Part shown: positions 25,905 through 34,739 of the stretch, one piece after another
Position numbering within the stretch: position 1 is the first letter of the stretch
How the letters are laid out: each line of letters starts with the position of its first letter
DNA from: Bacteroidales bacterium
GTDB taxonomy: Bacteria; Bacteroidota; Bacteroidia; Bacteroidales; JAFGUD01
Direction: 5' to 3'
NCBI GenBank assembly: GCA_016938685.1
Contig: JAFGUD010000235.1
Coordinates: 1 to 64,000, forward strand
DNA length: 64,000 bases
Position numbers and translations under genes: made by a program
Notes under the pieces: model-generated
Told to the model about the DNA's origin: nothing
Database searches by the model: none
Seen by the model: only the letters and a program-made list of their open reading frames with translations

Positions 25905-27950
25905 TTATTGATTATTAGAAAGATATTTATGAACCTCTAATTGGGCATTAACTTTTTTACTAGAATTTGTATATAACTGATTCGATAATAGATTATCAAG
26001 TACTCTGGCAGAAGTATTATCTTTTAGATGAATTTCAAAAATATCAATTAATTGTTTTTTAATTTTCGGATCAAGAATTTCTGCACCAACCTCTACCCTT
26101 CTATCAATATTTCTAACCATCAAATCAGCTGAAGTAATATAAATTTTGGGGTTACCATCATTTGCAAAAATCATAAAACGACTATGCTCCAAATAACGAT
26201 CTACAATTCCTCTTGCTACAATATTTTCACTCACTCCCTTAAGGTCTGTAACCAAAGAAAACATTCCTCTAACCAACAAAATAACTTCTACACCAACTTG
26301 TGAAGCTTCATATAATTTATCAATTATTTCTCTATCGTCAATATTGTTGATTTTTATATGAATATATGCTTTTTTGCCATGTTTAGCATTTTTTATCTCA
26401 TTAGTAATCAGCTTTTTAATAACTTTTCTTGTATTAAAAGGAGAAACAAGCAAAGTTGAATATTCGTAATGTTTGTAATTATTTTTCAGAAAAGAAAAAA
26501 CTCTTCCGACATCGTGTGTAATATTTTCATTTGCCGTAAGTAGAGTAAAATCAGTGTATAACTTAGCAGTAGATTCGTTGTAATTACCTGTTCCAATTGC
26601 GGAATAATAAACAATTTTTCCTTTTTCGTTTCTTTTAATTAAAGTCAATTTTGAATGCACTTTTAATCCGTGAACACCATGAATGACCTTAACTCCCCCA
26701 TCTGTAAGAATTTCACTCCACTGCAAATTTGCTTGTTCGTCAAAACGAGCCTGAATTTCTAAAACAACAGTAACCTCTTTCCCATTTCTGGCAGCATTTA
26801 ATAAAGCAGCAATTACATCAGAGCTTTTACTTAGTCTATAAAGTGTTATTTTTATGCTCTCCACGTATTTGTCAACCGATGCAGCTTTCAAAAAATCAAT
26901 AAAATAGCCAAAAGAATGATATGGAAAATGCAAAAGAATATCTTTCTTTTTAAGGACATCAAAAAAATTATTCTTTTTTTCTAAATCAGAGATACAAATA
27001 ATTGGTAATTTATTATAAACAAACTTCTTACCCAACACATTTGGGAATTTTAAAAAATCTTTTGTATTGTGATATCTACCTCCGGAAAGAACAGCATCAA
27101 CTTTCCCAATTTTGAATAATTTTGTAAGATAGACTAAAATATCTTTACTCATATTTTTATCATAACTAACTCTAACCGGATTTCCTTTTTTTCTTTTTTT
27201 AAGGCTTTTATCGATAGTTTCAAGATAAGTTGAAGAAATATCATCTTCAATATCCAATTCGGCATCTTTTGTTATTTTAAAAGCAAACGAAACAATTTTT
27301 TCATGCTCTATAAAATAATACAAATCAGACAATCCTAATCTTACAACATCGTCTAAATATATCATTTGTGTAATACCACTATCTTTTGGTAAAATTATAA
27401 ATCTATCAAATTTTTCGGTAGGTATTTGCAAAATAGAGTAAACAATTTTCTCTCTATCGTCTTTTGTAGTAATCTTAATAGCAAGATAAATACTATCATC
27501 TACCAAGTCCGGCACATTTTTTCTATCAAAAAGCAAAATTGGCATTAATGAATTTTTCAATTCTTTATTAAAAAAATCCATTAAATATTCACGTTGTTTT
27601 GCTGAAAGTTGTTTTTCGTCTATTAGTTCAACATTATGATTTTTAAGTTCTTTTCTGATAGACAATCTTGTTTCATCGTAATAAACACTTTGTTTTGAAA
27701 CAATTTCGTTTATTAGTTTTAAAGTTTCGGCAGGTTCGTGTCCAATAATTTCTTTTGCATGTTCTCCAAGCTTAACAAGTCGCTTTAAAGTGGCAACACG
27801 AACTCGAAAAAACTCATCTAAATTACTAGAATATATGCCAAGGAATTTAATCCTTTCCATCAATGGCACATCGGTGCTATTTGCTTGTTGAAGCACTCTC
27901 TCATTAAAAGAAAGCCAACTTATTTCTTTTGGACGGAATTTGTCAAGCAT
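25905..27950 (-). CDS. ppk1: Polyphosphate kinase 1
   Basis: A 681-residue PPK1 that makes polyphosphate from ATP reversibly. The N-terminal block 'PKEISWLSFNERVLQQA' and 'SNLDEFFRVRVATLKRL' are diagnostic, as is the catalytic histidine region 'VHGLKVHSKLTLIKR' and 'GTGNYNESTAKLYTDF'. I start at the ATG ending at 27950 rather than at a TTG 12 bases upstream. A TATATTTG box overlaps that TTG (27967-27960), very near the start. The ankyrin gene follows 10 bases after the stop. Confidence 0.95.
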   Translation of the reverse strand: MLDKFRPKEISWLSFNERVLQQANSTDVPLMERIKFLGIYSSNLDEFFRVRVATLKRLVKLGEHAKEIIGHEPAETLKLINEIVSKQSVYYDETRLSIRKELKNHNVELIDEKQLSAKQREYLMDFFNKELKNSLMPILLFDRKNVPDLVDDSIYLAIKITTKDDREKIVYSILQIPTEKFDRFIILPKDSGITQMIYLDDVVRLGLSDLYYFIEHEKIVSFAFKITKDAELDIEDDISSTYLETIDKSLKKRKKGNPVRVSYDKNMSKDILVYLTKLFKIGKVDAVLSGGRYHNTKDFLKFPNVLGKKFVYNKLPIICISDLEKKNNFFDVLKKKDILLHFPYHSFGYFIDFLKAASVDKYVESIKITLYRLSKSSDVIAALLNAARNGKEVTVVLEIQARFDEQANLQWSEILTDGGVKVIHGVHGLKVHSKLTLIKRNEKGKIVYYSAIGTGNYNESTAKLYTDFTLLTANENITHDVGRVFSFLKNNYKHYEYSTLLVSPFNTRKVIKKLITNEIKNAKHGKKAYIHIKINNIDDREIIDKLYEASQVGVEVILLVRGMFSLVTDLKGVSENIVARGIVDRYLEHSRFMIFANDGNPKIYITSADLMVRNIDRRVEVGAEILDPKIKKQLIDIFEIHLKDNTSARVLDNLLSNQLYTNSSKKVNAQLEVHKYLSNNQ

Positions 27951-28010
27951 TTTTTCCTTCAAATATAATATTATTTTTGAAATGCACCTAACAAAAACCT
28001 GAATTTTAGC

Positions 28011-29825
28011 TTAGTTTTTGATAACTTTGGAAGAAAATACTTTTTCATCAAAAGAAACGCGAATTAAATAAACCCCTGCAGGAAAATTTGCAACATCTAT
28101 TGAAGTATAATTACCGGAAAAATCTTCTTGAAAAACAACTTTTCCCGAAAAATCATAAACAATCAGATTTGCATTTTGACTTGGCAACACAGGTAATTGA
28201 ATATTTAAAATATCACTTGCAGGATTTGGAAAAATATTTATTTCAAGTTCATTTTCAGTAATTTTGGCAAGATCTGTATTCCCAAAAATTGGTCGAATCA
28301 TAAGGACTCCGTCAATAGTAGATTTTTGCCAATCACCGTAAATATTATAATATTTATAGTTATTTTCAGTAGAATTTAGGTCCAAACCAACGTTCATTAT
28401 TTCTTCATAAGTTTTCATCCAACCAATGTAAAATGTATCGGTTACCTCAACCGGCTCATCAAACGTAAACACCTGAAAATCATCTAAATTGTTATGATCA
28501 ATATCAAACCCTTCTTGTTCATAAAGTTTTTCTCCCGGACGGCTTGTGCTTTCATCATTATTCCAAACTTCCGCATAAAAATAATACGGTTGTACTTCTT
28601 TAAAAGCTTTATTAAGATAAATTTGTATTCCTGTTAAATAATCAGGAGAATAAGTATTAAATTTTTGAGCAACATGAGCGTAAAAAGTTCCTGTTCCTAA
28701 CAGACCATAGCCATTTTCAGCAGTACCATCGTCATAAGCATATACAACACTCATTTCTTTGTGCTGTTCTACAACATTATTACAAACAGAATCATAAGTA
28801 TTAGTAATTAAATGTGTTCTTAATGTAAAATTCATTTCATCATACGAACTAACCGGATATTGATAATTAACATCATTTTCAACTAATTCAAAAGCATTAA
28901 AACTTGGGAAAGTATATGAACCTAAAAATAAAGTATCATTTTCTAGTAAATCCAATTTTTGTTCAAAAATAATATACAAACTATCAATATCACGAGTTGT
29001 AATATCATTATTCCTAAAATTCACCAAATAATTTTGATTTAGAACTCCTTTTGCAACATTATCCAAGTAATGAGCATAAGGAATACTTTGGTAATCATCT
29101 ATTTTAAACTGAATTGGATACTGAAAAGCCACGTCATGATAAACAGTATCTGAAGCAGAGCGATTTTTATCTAAATAAATATAGTCAACAAACCATTGAT
29201 CGCAATTGCCCACTAAACTTGGATACGCATTTGTAGGCATTGATATTCTATTGTAAAACCTAAATTGAAAACCTTTTTGCAAAAAACTTGTATCGGAAAT
29301 ATTAAGAATAACTTGTTTAAAATCCTGATCAGATTGAGCATTTGAAGCTGACCAAACTGTTGTCCATTTATTTTGATTTGGAGCAAAAAACTGAAGAACC
29401 AAAGAGTCATTTGCTTCAGGTAAGTCTAAAAAACCTTGTGGTTGATAAAAAAAACTAAAATATATTGAATTATTATCAGGATATAGTAAATTTATTGGTT
29501 TAGAAGTTAATTTATCAGCAACTAACGAAGCGTTATAACCTCCTGCAAAAAAATCGCCATCACTATCTACTGCATCAAACATTGCAGCACCAATAGAAGG
29601 AGGCAAAACTGCAGAATTAACTGATATTGTAACATCATTATCAATAAAATTTTCAGCAAATTTTGATTTTACAGAAAAATCATCAAAAAACGGCAGTTCT
29701 AAAGTGTCTGCCGATTTATTTTTTTCTATTTTATCTGATTTTGTATATGATCCTATTACTGTGTATTCTTGAGCTGTAAGGCTAATACCCAACAATACAA
29801 ATATTACTAAAACATTAAACTTCAT
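28011..29825 (-). CDS. Secreted T9SS type A sorting-domain protein
   Basis: A 604-residue exported protein with a signal peptide (...SLTAQ, about 18 residues). The body is beta-rich with galactose-binding or Ig-like features ('DTLELPFFDDFS', 'KGFQFRFYNRISMP') but no clear enzymatic domain. The last 80 residues are a type A sorting domain: 'INIFPNPASDILNIQLP', 'YDFSGKVVFQE', 'FPAGVYLIRV' and a basic end. It should be exported by T9SS and attached to the surface. It ends 48 bases before ppk1 on the same strand. Confidence 0.85.
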   Translation of the reverse strand: MKFNVLVIFVLLGISLTAQEYTVIGSYTKSDKIEKNKSADTLELPFFDDFSVKSKFAENFIDNDVTISVNSAVLPPSIGAAMFDAVDSDGDFFAGGYNASLVADKLTSKPINLLYPDNNSIYFSFFYQPQGFLDLPEANDSLVLQFFAPNQNKWTTVWSASNAQSDQDFKQVILNISDTSFLQKGFQFRFYNRISMPTNAYPSLVGNCDQWFVDYIYLDKNRSASDTVYHDVAFQYPIQFKIDDYQSIPYAHYLDNVAKGVLNQNYLVNFRNNDITTRDIDSLYIIFEQKLDLLENDTLFLGSYTFPSFNAFELVENDVNYQYPVSSYDEMNFTLRTHLITNTYDSVCNNVVEQHKEMSVVYAYDDGTAENGYGLLGTGTFYAHVAQKFNTYSPDYLTGIQIYLNKAFKEVQPYYFYAEVWNNDESTSRPGEKLYEQEGFDIDHNNLDDFQVFTFDEPVEVTDTFYIGWMKTYEEIMNVGLDLNSTENNYKYYNIYGDWQKSTIDGVLMIRPIFGNTDLAKITENELEINIFPNPASDILNIQLPVLPSQNANLIVYDFSGKVVFQEDFSGNYTSIDVANFPAGVYLIRVSFDEKVFSSKVIKN

Positions 29826-29901
29826 GTTTCTTAATTTAATTTCATTCTATTTTGAACGTAACACTAAGCTAAAACGTATCACATTTGAGGAATTTTAACA
29901 A

Positions 29902-30681
29902 CTAATATTTTTCAGGGTCAATTGTAAGCCAAATATCAATCTCTTCTCCATACGCTACCATTCTATCCACACCCAAAGATTGTTTCCAAATTACAGCTTC
30001 TGCTTTATCTTGTTCAGAAACAACCGATTCATCATAATTTACTTGTCCAATATTTAAAGAATATTCAGCCGCTTTAAAAGATGCCTGATCTGCAGTTAGG
30101 CCTATAAGTTTAGGCACAACAGCCTCAGAACCTTGTTTTTTTCCTACAATTAAGTCTATTTTTGTACCTGCCGGCAGAGAAGTTCCGGGAGCTATTATTT
30201 CATCATTTAATAATTGTTCAATTACTAAATCATTGAACTGACTAGGCTGATAATCAATTTTTCCGATTTTTAAATAATTTGATTCAATCTCAGAACGGGC
30301 TTGAATTAGTGAAACAGAACGTAAATTAGGCATAGACACCATTTTTTGTCCATTAGCTTTTATCGTCAAGAAAATATTTCTACCTTCTTTAATCATAAAA
30401 TTTGACTTTGGAGTTTGATCGATAACAGTCCCCGGCTCTCCATAAGCTTCGTAAACAGAATCAATAACTTCAATCTTAATTTTCTTATCCTGAGCAAGTT
30501 TCTGAGCTTCGGCAACAGTTAAACCTTTAAAACTTGGAGTGAAAATTTTCTGACCATGATTTGTGTATGATTTTAAATAAAAAGAAACAGCGACAACAAC
30601 GACCAAAGCAACTATTGCAGCGAACACAATATGTCTTAAAACTTTACTTTTAACAATTTTTTTTAAAAAATTAGTAGCCAT
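29902..30681 (-). CDS. Membrane-anchored PASTA-domain protein
   Basis: A 259-residue protein with a short cytoplasmic N-terminus, a transmembrane helix at ~16-36 and three periplasmic PASTA domains (about 45-110, 115-185, 190-255) recognised by 'VPkLiGLTadqA' and 'vidQtPksn..ikeG'. PASTA domains bind peptidoglycan or its fragments. There is no kinase domain, unlike in Firmicutes, as is usual for Bacteroidota. It probably senses or binds cell wall near the inner membrane. Confidence 0.88.
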   Translation of the reverse strand: MATNFLKKIVKSKVLRHIVFAAIVALVVVVAVSFYLKSYTNHGQKIFTPSFKGLTVAEAQKLAQDKKIKIEVIDSVYEAYGEPGTVIDQTPKSNFMIKEGRNIFLTIKANGQKMVSMPNLRSVSLIQARSEIESNYLKIGKIDYQPSQFNDLVIEQLLNDEIIAPGTSLPAGTKIDLIVGKKQGSEAVVPKLIGLTADQASFKAAEYSLNIGQVNYDESVVSEQDKAEAVIWKQSLGVDRMVAYGEEIDIWLTIDPEKY

Positions 30682-30842
30682 TTTAAAAATATTTTATTTG
30701 AAAAATTTTTTGTAAAAATAAAAGAATATTTGACAAAATTCAAACCCCATTAAAGATTTAACTGAAGTTAAAATTATTGTTTTTTTTCTAGACCAAAATG
30801 AAAAGCTCTTATAATATTTACCCTAACTTAAATATTCATATT

Positions 30843-31973
30843 TTATTTAAAAATATTCAATTCGTTGTAAATAGAATCTCTTTCGACAGGAATAAGGTTT
30901 GCTGCTTTGATCAAATTTACCATTTCTACGCTTGACATTCTTGGACTTCTTTCGGCAACACCTGCCATTGTATATATTTTTGTAGAATCGTCAATTGTTC
31001 CATCTAAGTCATCAACACCATAAGCCAAAGCCATTTGAGCATGAGAACGGCCAAGCATTACCCAATATGCTTTAATATGAGGAATATTATCCAAAAACAA
31101 TCTTGAAACAGCATAATTCCGCATGTCTTCAATAGTGCTAACCTCAGGAACGTGTGAAAGTTTATTATTAAAATTCCTGAATTTAAGGGGAATAAAAGCA
31201 TTAAAACCTTTGGTTTCATCTTGTAAATCTCGCAACATATTCAAATGTTCTATTCGATGCTCATAGTTTTCAAGATGTCCGTATAACATTGTTGCATTTG
31301 AAGGGATACCTATCTTATGAGCAGTTCTGTGAATATTAAGCCATAATTTAGCAGATGATTTTTCATCACAAACCAGATTTCTAATTTCTTCGTTAAATAT
31401 TTCTGCACCACCACCCGGCAAAGAGTTCAAACCACATTCTTTAAGTTTCAAAAGTCCTTCCTGAGTAGACATTCTGGCTTTTTTGCACATATAATCTATT
31501 TCAACTGCAGTGAAAGCCTTAATATGAATATTCGGCAAAATCTGTTTGATTTTTTTGATTAACGTACAGTAATTAAGCACGTTATAATGCGGATGAACGC
31601 CTCCGGTAATATGGACTTCGGTAACATCGGTATTTTTGTATTTTGAACAAAGTTCTAACATTTGTTCAATACTATAATCCCATGCATCTGAGTCGCCAAA
31701 ACGCCTTTTATAGGAACAAAACTTACAGTTGTAAATACAAATATTAGTTGGCTCTAAGTGAAAATTTTTATTAAAAAAAACCTTTTTGCCGTTAATTTTC
31801 TGTTTCACAAAATTTGCAAGCAGCCCCAAAAAATGCAAAGAAGAATTTTGATATAAAAAAAGGCCTTCTTCAATAGTTAATCTTTCTCCTTGAAGTATTT
31901 TTTCAGAAATTATTTTTTCCGTACTGCTTAAATCGACAGTCTTTAATATTTTTTTAATTCGTTTTTGTAACAT
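30843..31973 (-). CDS. mqnE: Aminofutalosine synthase (radical SAM), menaquinone futalosine pathway
   Basis: A 376-residue radical SAM enzyme. The cluster motif is CIYNCKFC, followed by 'DVTEVHITGGVHPHY', 'HIKAFTAVEIDYM' and 'GLNSLPGGGAEIF'. These distinguish MqnE from the paralogous MqnC and from CofH. MqnE joins 3-(1-carboxyvinyl)oxybenzoate and SAM to give 6-amino-6-deoxyfutalosine. Its presence implies menaquinone synthesis by the futalosine route. No other mqn gene is in the window. A full TAATTTTG box lies 15 bases upstream. Confidence 0.9.
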   Translation of the reverse strand: MLQKRIKKILKTVDLSSTEKIISEKILQGERLTIEEGLFLYQNSSLHFLGLLANFVKQKINGKKVFFNKNFHLEPTNICIYNCKFCSYKRRFGDSDAWDYSIEQMLELCSKYKNTDVTEVHITGGVHPHYNVLNYCTLIKKIKQILPNIHIKAFTAVEIDYMCKKARMSTQEGLLKLKECGLNSLPGGGAEIFNEEIRNLVCDEKSSAKLWLNIHRTAHKIGIPSNATMLYGHLENYEHRIEHLNMLRDLQDETKGFNAFIPLKFRNFNNKLSHVPEVSTIEDMRNYAVSRLFLDNIPHIKAYWVMLGRSHAQMALAYGVDDLDGTIDDSTKIYTMAGVAERSPRMSSVEMVNLIKAANLIPVERDSIYNELNIFK

Positions 31974-31987
31974 AAATGCTTATTTAG

Positions 31988-31995
31988 CAAAATTA
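31988..31995 (-). promoter_or_regulatory. Promoter -7 element of mqnE
   Basis: On the minus strand TAATTTTG, a full match to TAnnTTTG, 14 bases before the ATG. This would give a very short leader. Confidence 0.45.
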
Positions 31996-32034
31996 GACTA
32001 CAAAGAAAGTAATATTTTCTAAAACAGACAATCA

Positions 32035-32059
32035 CAAAAAAAAGAGCACTTAGTGCTCT
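32035..32059 (-). terminator. Terminator overlapping a stop codon
   Basis: On the minus strand AGAGCACT / AGTGCTCT forms a hairpin followed by eight T. The left arm contains the last codons and stop of the 688-residue protein. Confidence 0.8.
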
Positions 32060-34116
32060 CCTCCTCCATGCTTTAAATTTCCCAAGAACGTAAAACCATC
32101 ATCAGAATCAAGAAATTTATATTTAACATTATCATCTTTTGCCCACGCTTTTTTTATTTCTATTTCAGCTTCAAGTCTCTTTAAATCAGCTACCATTTGA
32201 TGTTTGTGATGTTCAAATTCTTCTTTAGTTTTTTCAAATTCTTTGAATGTTTCTTTAACAAAATCTATTCTCGGAATAATTACTTTCAATGGTTTATACT
32301 TGCTTACAGTAATAAATTTAATTCGATTATTGTCTGATTTAACAATATGATGTTTTTCTGAGTGAACATTACGTTTTTCTGAGTGTTCAACTTTATGTAA
32401 ATCTGTTTTTTCTTCGTGAGTATTATGATTTTCAGAATGTTCTCCGTGTCCCAACAACTGAACTCTTTTCATTTGGGCTTCTTCAACGTATTCAATATCA
32501 ACATTTCTGGTTTCTTCCATCAATCGATACAAAACATTTTTAGATATATTTTCAATGTTGACAATAATTTCATCATGATTATATTTCCGTTGTATTTCAT
32601 CAATTATAATTGCACTTGCACGCTGAAAAAGAATAGTTTCATCGCTACCTTTGAAATAATTATTCGGCAACAAAACCGCTTCAATCATCATATCAACAAG
32701 AATTTCAATATTGTCTTTTGTTGTAACTCTTAATTTTTTTGTTTCAAGAAGCTCGTGTCCTTCTTCGTCTTTATTTTTCACAAAATCCTTCAATAAAACA
32801 GGATTAAGAGCATTAAAAATTGCTTCTTTGAAAGAAATAACTTTAGTTTGATTTATAAGCTTTGCGGTATTGTATGAAATAAAAACATCATGCTCTTTTG
32901 CATATTTAATATAATTTACTACTTCATAAACATCAACTCCTGCTAAATAATCGTTAAAAACTTCATTAGCAATTTCTTCTTTACTTAATGGTTCTAATCC
33001 CAAATCTATTTGTTCTGCTTCAACTTGCAAATACGCTAATTCAATAGCCTTAATACAAGTATATGAATTGAAATTTAAGTCCTCATTTTTAACTAATAAT
33101 ATTTCCAAAATTCTATTAAAAAGAACTTTTTCGTCAATTATTTTTCTTTTTCTGTTGTACAAAAATGCTTCATGTAATTTATCCAATTCTCCATCAAAAA
33201 CCCGAAAATTCCTCAAACTAGCATAATTTACAGAGTCAAATCCTGAATCATGAAATTTGATTAAATACCTCATAACTGACCAAACATCTCGACCCAATTT
33301 CATATCATCGTAAAGAGTTTCAAAATCCAAATATATTTCGGCAATTTTAGATTTAATCATCAAACTAATAAACTCTCCTATTTTAGGTTGAGGAACATTA
33401 AAAATTTTGAATTTTTCATAAGGAATTGGCAAATCGTTGGAAATAATTTTATTATAATTAACAACGTAAATATGAGGATCTCGTTCATACTTTATAGCTT
33501 GAATAAAATCCATAATTTTTACCGGAATTTCATGTTCGTGAGCAAAAATCCAAGCTTCTCTTAAACTGTTTAAATTTTCGGAATGAGGTCTGTTTGAGTC
33601 GTAATATTTAACAATGTCTTTCTGACTCAAAGGACAACCTGCATTTTTAGTATAAATTAATGTGTCAACAATAAGCTCTAAATCTCCCTCATTAATATCA
33701 ACATAACCAATGAGTTTTTTAAAATCTCCCTGATTATTTTCATCTAAATTAAAATTTTTATAAAATTTAGCTAATTTGTAATAAAAATCAGGCGATTTAT
33801 TTTTCAAAAGTAATTTAAGAATTTGATTAAAATTAAAGTATTGTTCTAATTTAAATTCCTTAGCTTTACTTGATAATTTAAGATATTCAAATGCTTCTTG
33901 ATACGACTTAACATTTGTAACAAAAACTCTTATATCTCTTTTACTAACAGTTAATTCGCTTATAACGTTATCAATTTTATATAAAAATTTTCTTCGATCT
34001 GCTTTTACTTCATCACGAGGAACATCATTAGCAAGTAACTCATAGTCGAGCTGACTAACCAAACGATAAGTATTTAAACATATACGATTTAATATGAGTT
34101 GCATTTCTTTATTCAT
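32050..34116 (-). CDS. Large helical protein with FloA-like segments and a His-rich linker
   Basis: A 688-residue protein without signal peptide or clear membrane helix. Segments such as 'LELIVDTLIYTKNAGCPLS' (about 135-155) and 'DVYEVVNYIKYAKEHDVFIS' (about 385-405) resemble the alpha-helical repeats of the flotillin-like FloA/UPF0365 family ('vd.vV.aliaA..agi.ls'), but the prohibitin core and FloA membrane anchor are not recognisable. Residues ~556-592 are rich in His and Glu. The C-terminus is charged, with coiled-coil potential. It has its own promoter and terminator. I do not recognise the family. Confidence 0.6.
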   Translation of the reverse strand: MNKEMQLILNRICLNTYRLVSQLDYELLANDVPRDEVKADRRKFLYKIDNVISELTVSKRDIRVFVTNVKSYQEAFEYLKLSSKAKEFKLEQYFNFNQILKLLLKNKSPDFYYKLAKFYKNFNLDENNQGDFKKLIGYVDINEGDLELIVDTLIYTKNAGCPLSQKDIVKYYDSNRPHSENLNSLREAWIFAHEHEIPVKIMDFIQAIKYERDPHIYVVNYNKIISNDLPIPYEKFKIFNVPQPKIGEFISLMIKSKIAEIYLDFETLYDDMKLGRDVWSVMRYLIKFHDSGFDSVNYASLRNFRVFDGELDKLHEAFLYNRKRKIIDEKVLFNRILEILLVKNEDLNFNSYTCIKAIELAYLQVEAEQIDLGLEPLSKEEIANEVFNDYLAGVDVYEVVNYIKYAKEHDVFISYNTAKLINQTKVISFKEAIFNALNPVLLKDFVKNKDEEGHELLETKKLRVTTKDNIEILVDMMIEAVLLPNNYFKGSDETILFQRASAIIIDEIQRKYNHDEIIVNIENISKNVLYRLMEETRNVDIEYVEEAQMKRVQLLGHGEHSENHNTHEEKTDLHKVEHSEKRNVHSEKHHIVKSDNNRIKFITVSKYKPLKVIIPRIDFVKETFKEFEKTKEEFEHHKHQMVADLKRLEAEIEIKKAWAKDDNVKYKFLDSDDGFTFLGNLKHGGGEH

Positions 34117-34143
34117 AATCTGACACTTTCGATTGATTTACAA

Positions 34144-34175
34144 CAAAAATACTGCTTTTTAAAAACAAAACCAAT
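34144..34175 (-). promoter_or_regulatory. Promoter of the 688-residue protein
   Basis: On the minus strand ATTG (34175-34172), 20-base spacer, TATTTTTG (34151-34144), 28 bases before the ATG. The elements mirror the divergent promoter at 34214-34245. Confidence 0.55.
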
Positions 34176-34196
34176 ATTTTTTGATCTTTACAAAAT

Positions 34197-34216
34197 AATA
34201 CCTAACAATTGGTATT
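34197..34216. promoter_or_regulatory. Operator-like inverted repeat AATACC-N8-GGTATT
   Basis: A perfect 6-bp inverted repeat that overlaps the -33 element of the rightward promoter. This is the position expected for a repressor site, possibly of a Fur/Zur-type metal regulator. The assignment to a regulator is inference. Confidence 0.5.
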
Positions 34217-34245
34217 GTATATAAACTTTCAAAACTATATTTTTG
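34214..34245 (+). promoter_or_regulatory. Promoter of the His-rich protein / TonB receptor unit
   Basis: ATTG (34214-34217), 20-base spacer, TATTTTTG (34238-34245). A possible TTG start at 34243 is inside this box, so the ATG at 34264 is the likely start. Confidence 0.65.
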
Positions 34246-34263
34246 CATACATTTTTCAAACTA

Positions 34264-34629
34264 ATGAAATTTTTCAGAAAAGCGAGCAAACTATTTGTTT
34301 TGTTGACTATTCCGGCTTTATTGGCATTATTTTTCAACAACTCAACAAACAAACACTATCATATATCAAATGATGGATGTCTGATAGAAGTTGCGCACCC
34401 TTTTGGTGAAAAATGTAAGGATTCAGAACATCCGGCAGAATCAAAATCAAAAAGTGAGGACATATTATTTTCTCTTATTTTTTCTGCCTTTTCAGATGAA
34501 ATTTCTCAAATAGTATTCGATTTACATTCAATATTTTTTGAATTTAACGTAATTGAGCAAGTCATTTACAATTCTTTTTACAAATCAATTTCTGACCATT
34601 ATAGAGGAAGAGCTCCTCCAGTGTTTTAA
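34264..34629 (+). CDS. Small His-containing exported protein preceding a TonB receptor
   Basis: A 121-residue protein with an N-terminal hydrophobic helix (about 9-26), then 'NKHYHISNDGCLIEVAHPFGEKCKD' at about 30-54 and a C-terminal 'RGRAPP'. I recall similar short proteins with an H-x-H...HPF/Y motif and a terminal RxPP upstream of TonB receptors in many Bacteroidota. They are thought to relate to metal uptake, but I know no proven function. The His/Cys cluster could bind Zn or Cu. It shares its operator-like promoter with the receptor, 110 bases downstream. Confidence 0.7.
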   Translation: MKFFRKASKLFVLLTIPALLALFFNNSTNKHYHISNDGCLIEVAHPFGEKCKDSEHPAESKSKSEDILFSLIFSAFSDEISQIVFDLHSIFFEFNVIEQVIYNSFYKSISDHYRGRAPPVF

Positions 34630-34739
34630 TCATCATTTTCAAATAATTATTATAATATTTCAAATATCGAAAAACTGAAATATTATTTGGACTCTTTCCT
34701 CATTAATAAACTTTATTTTTATATACTTAATTTAAAAAA

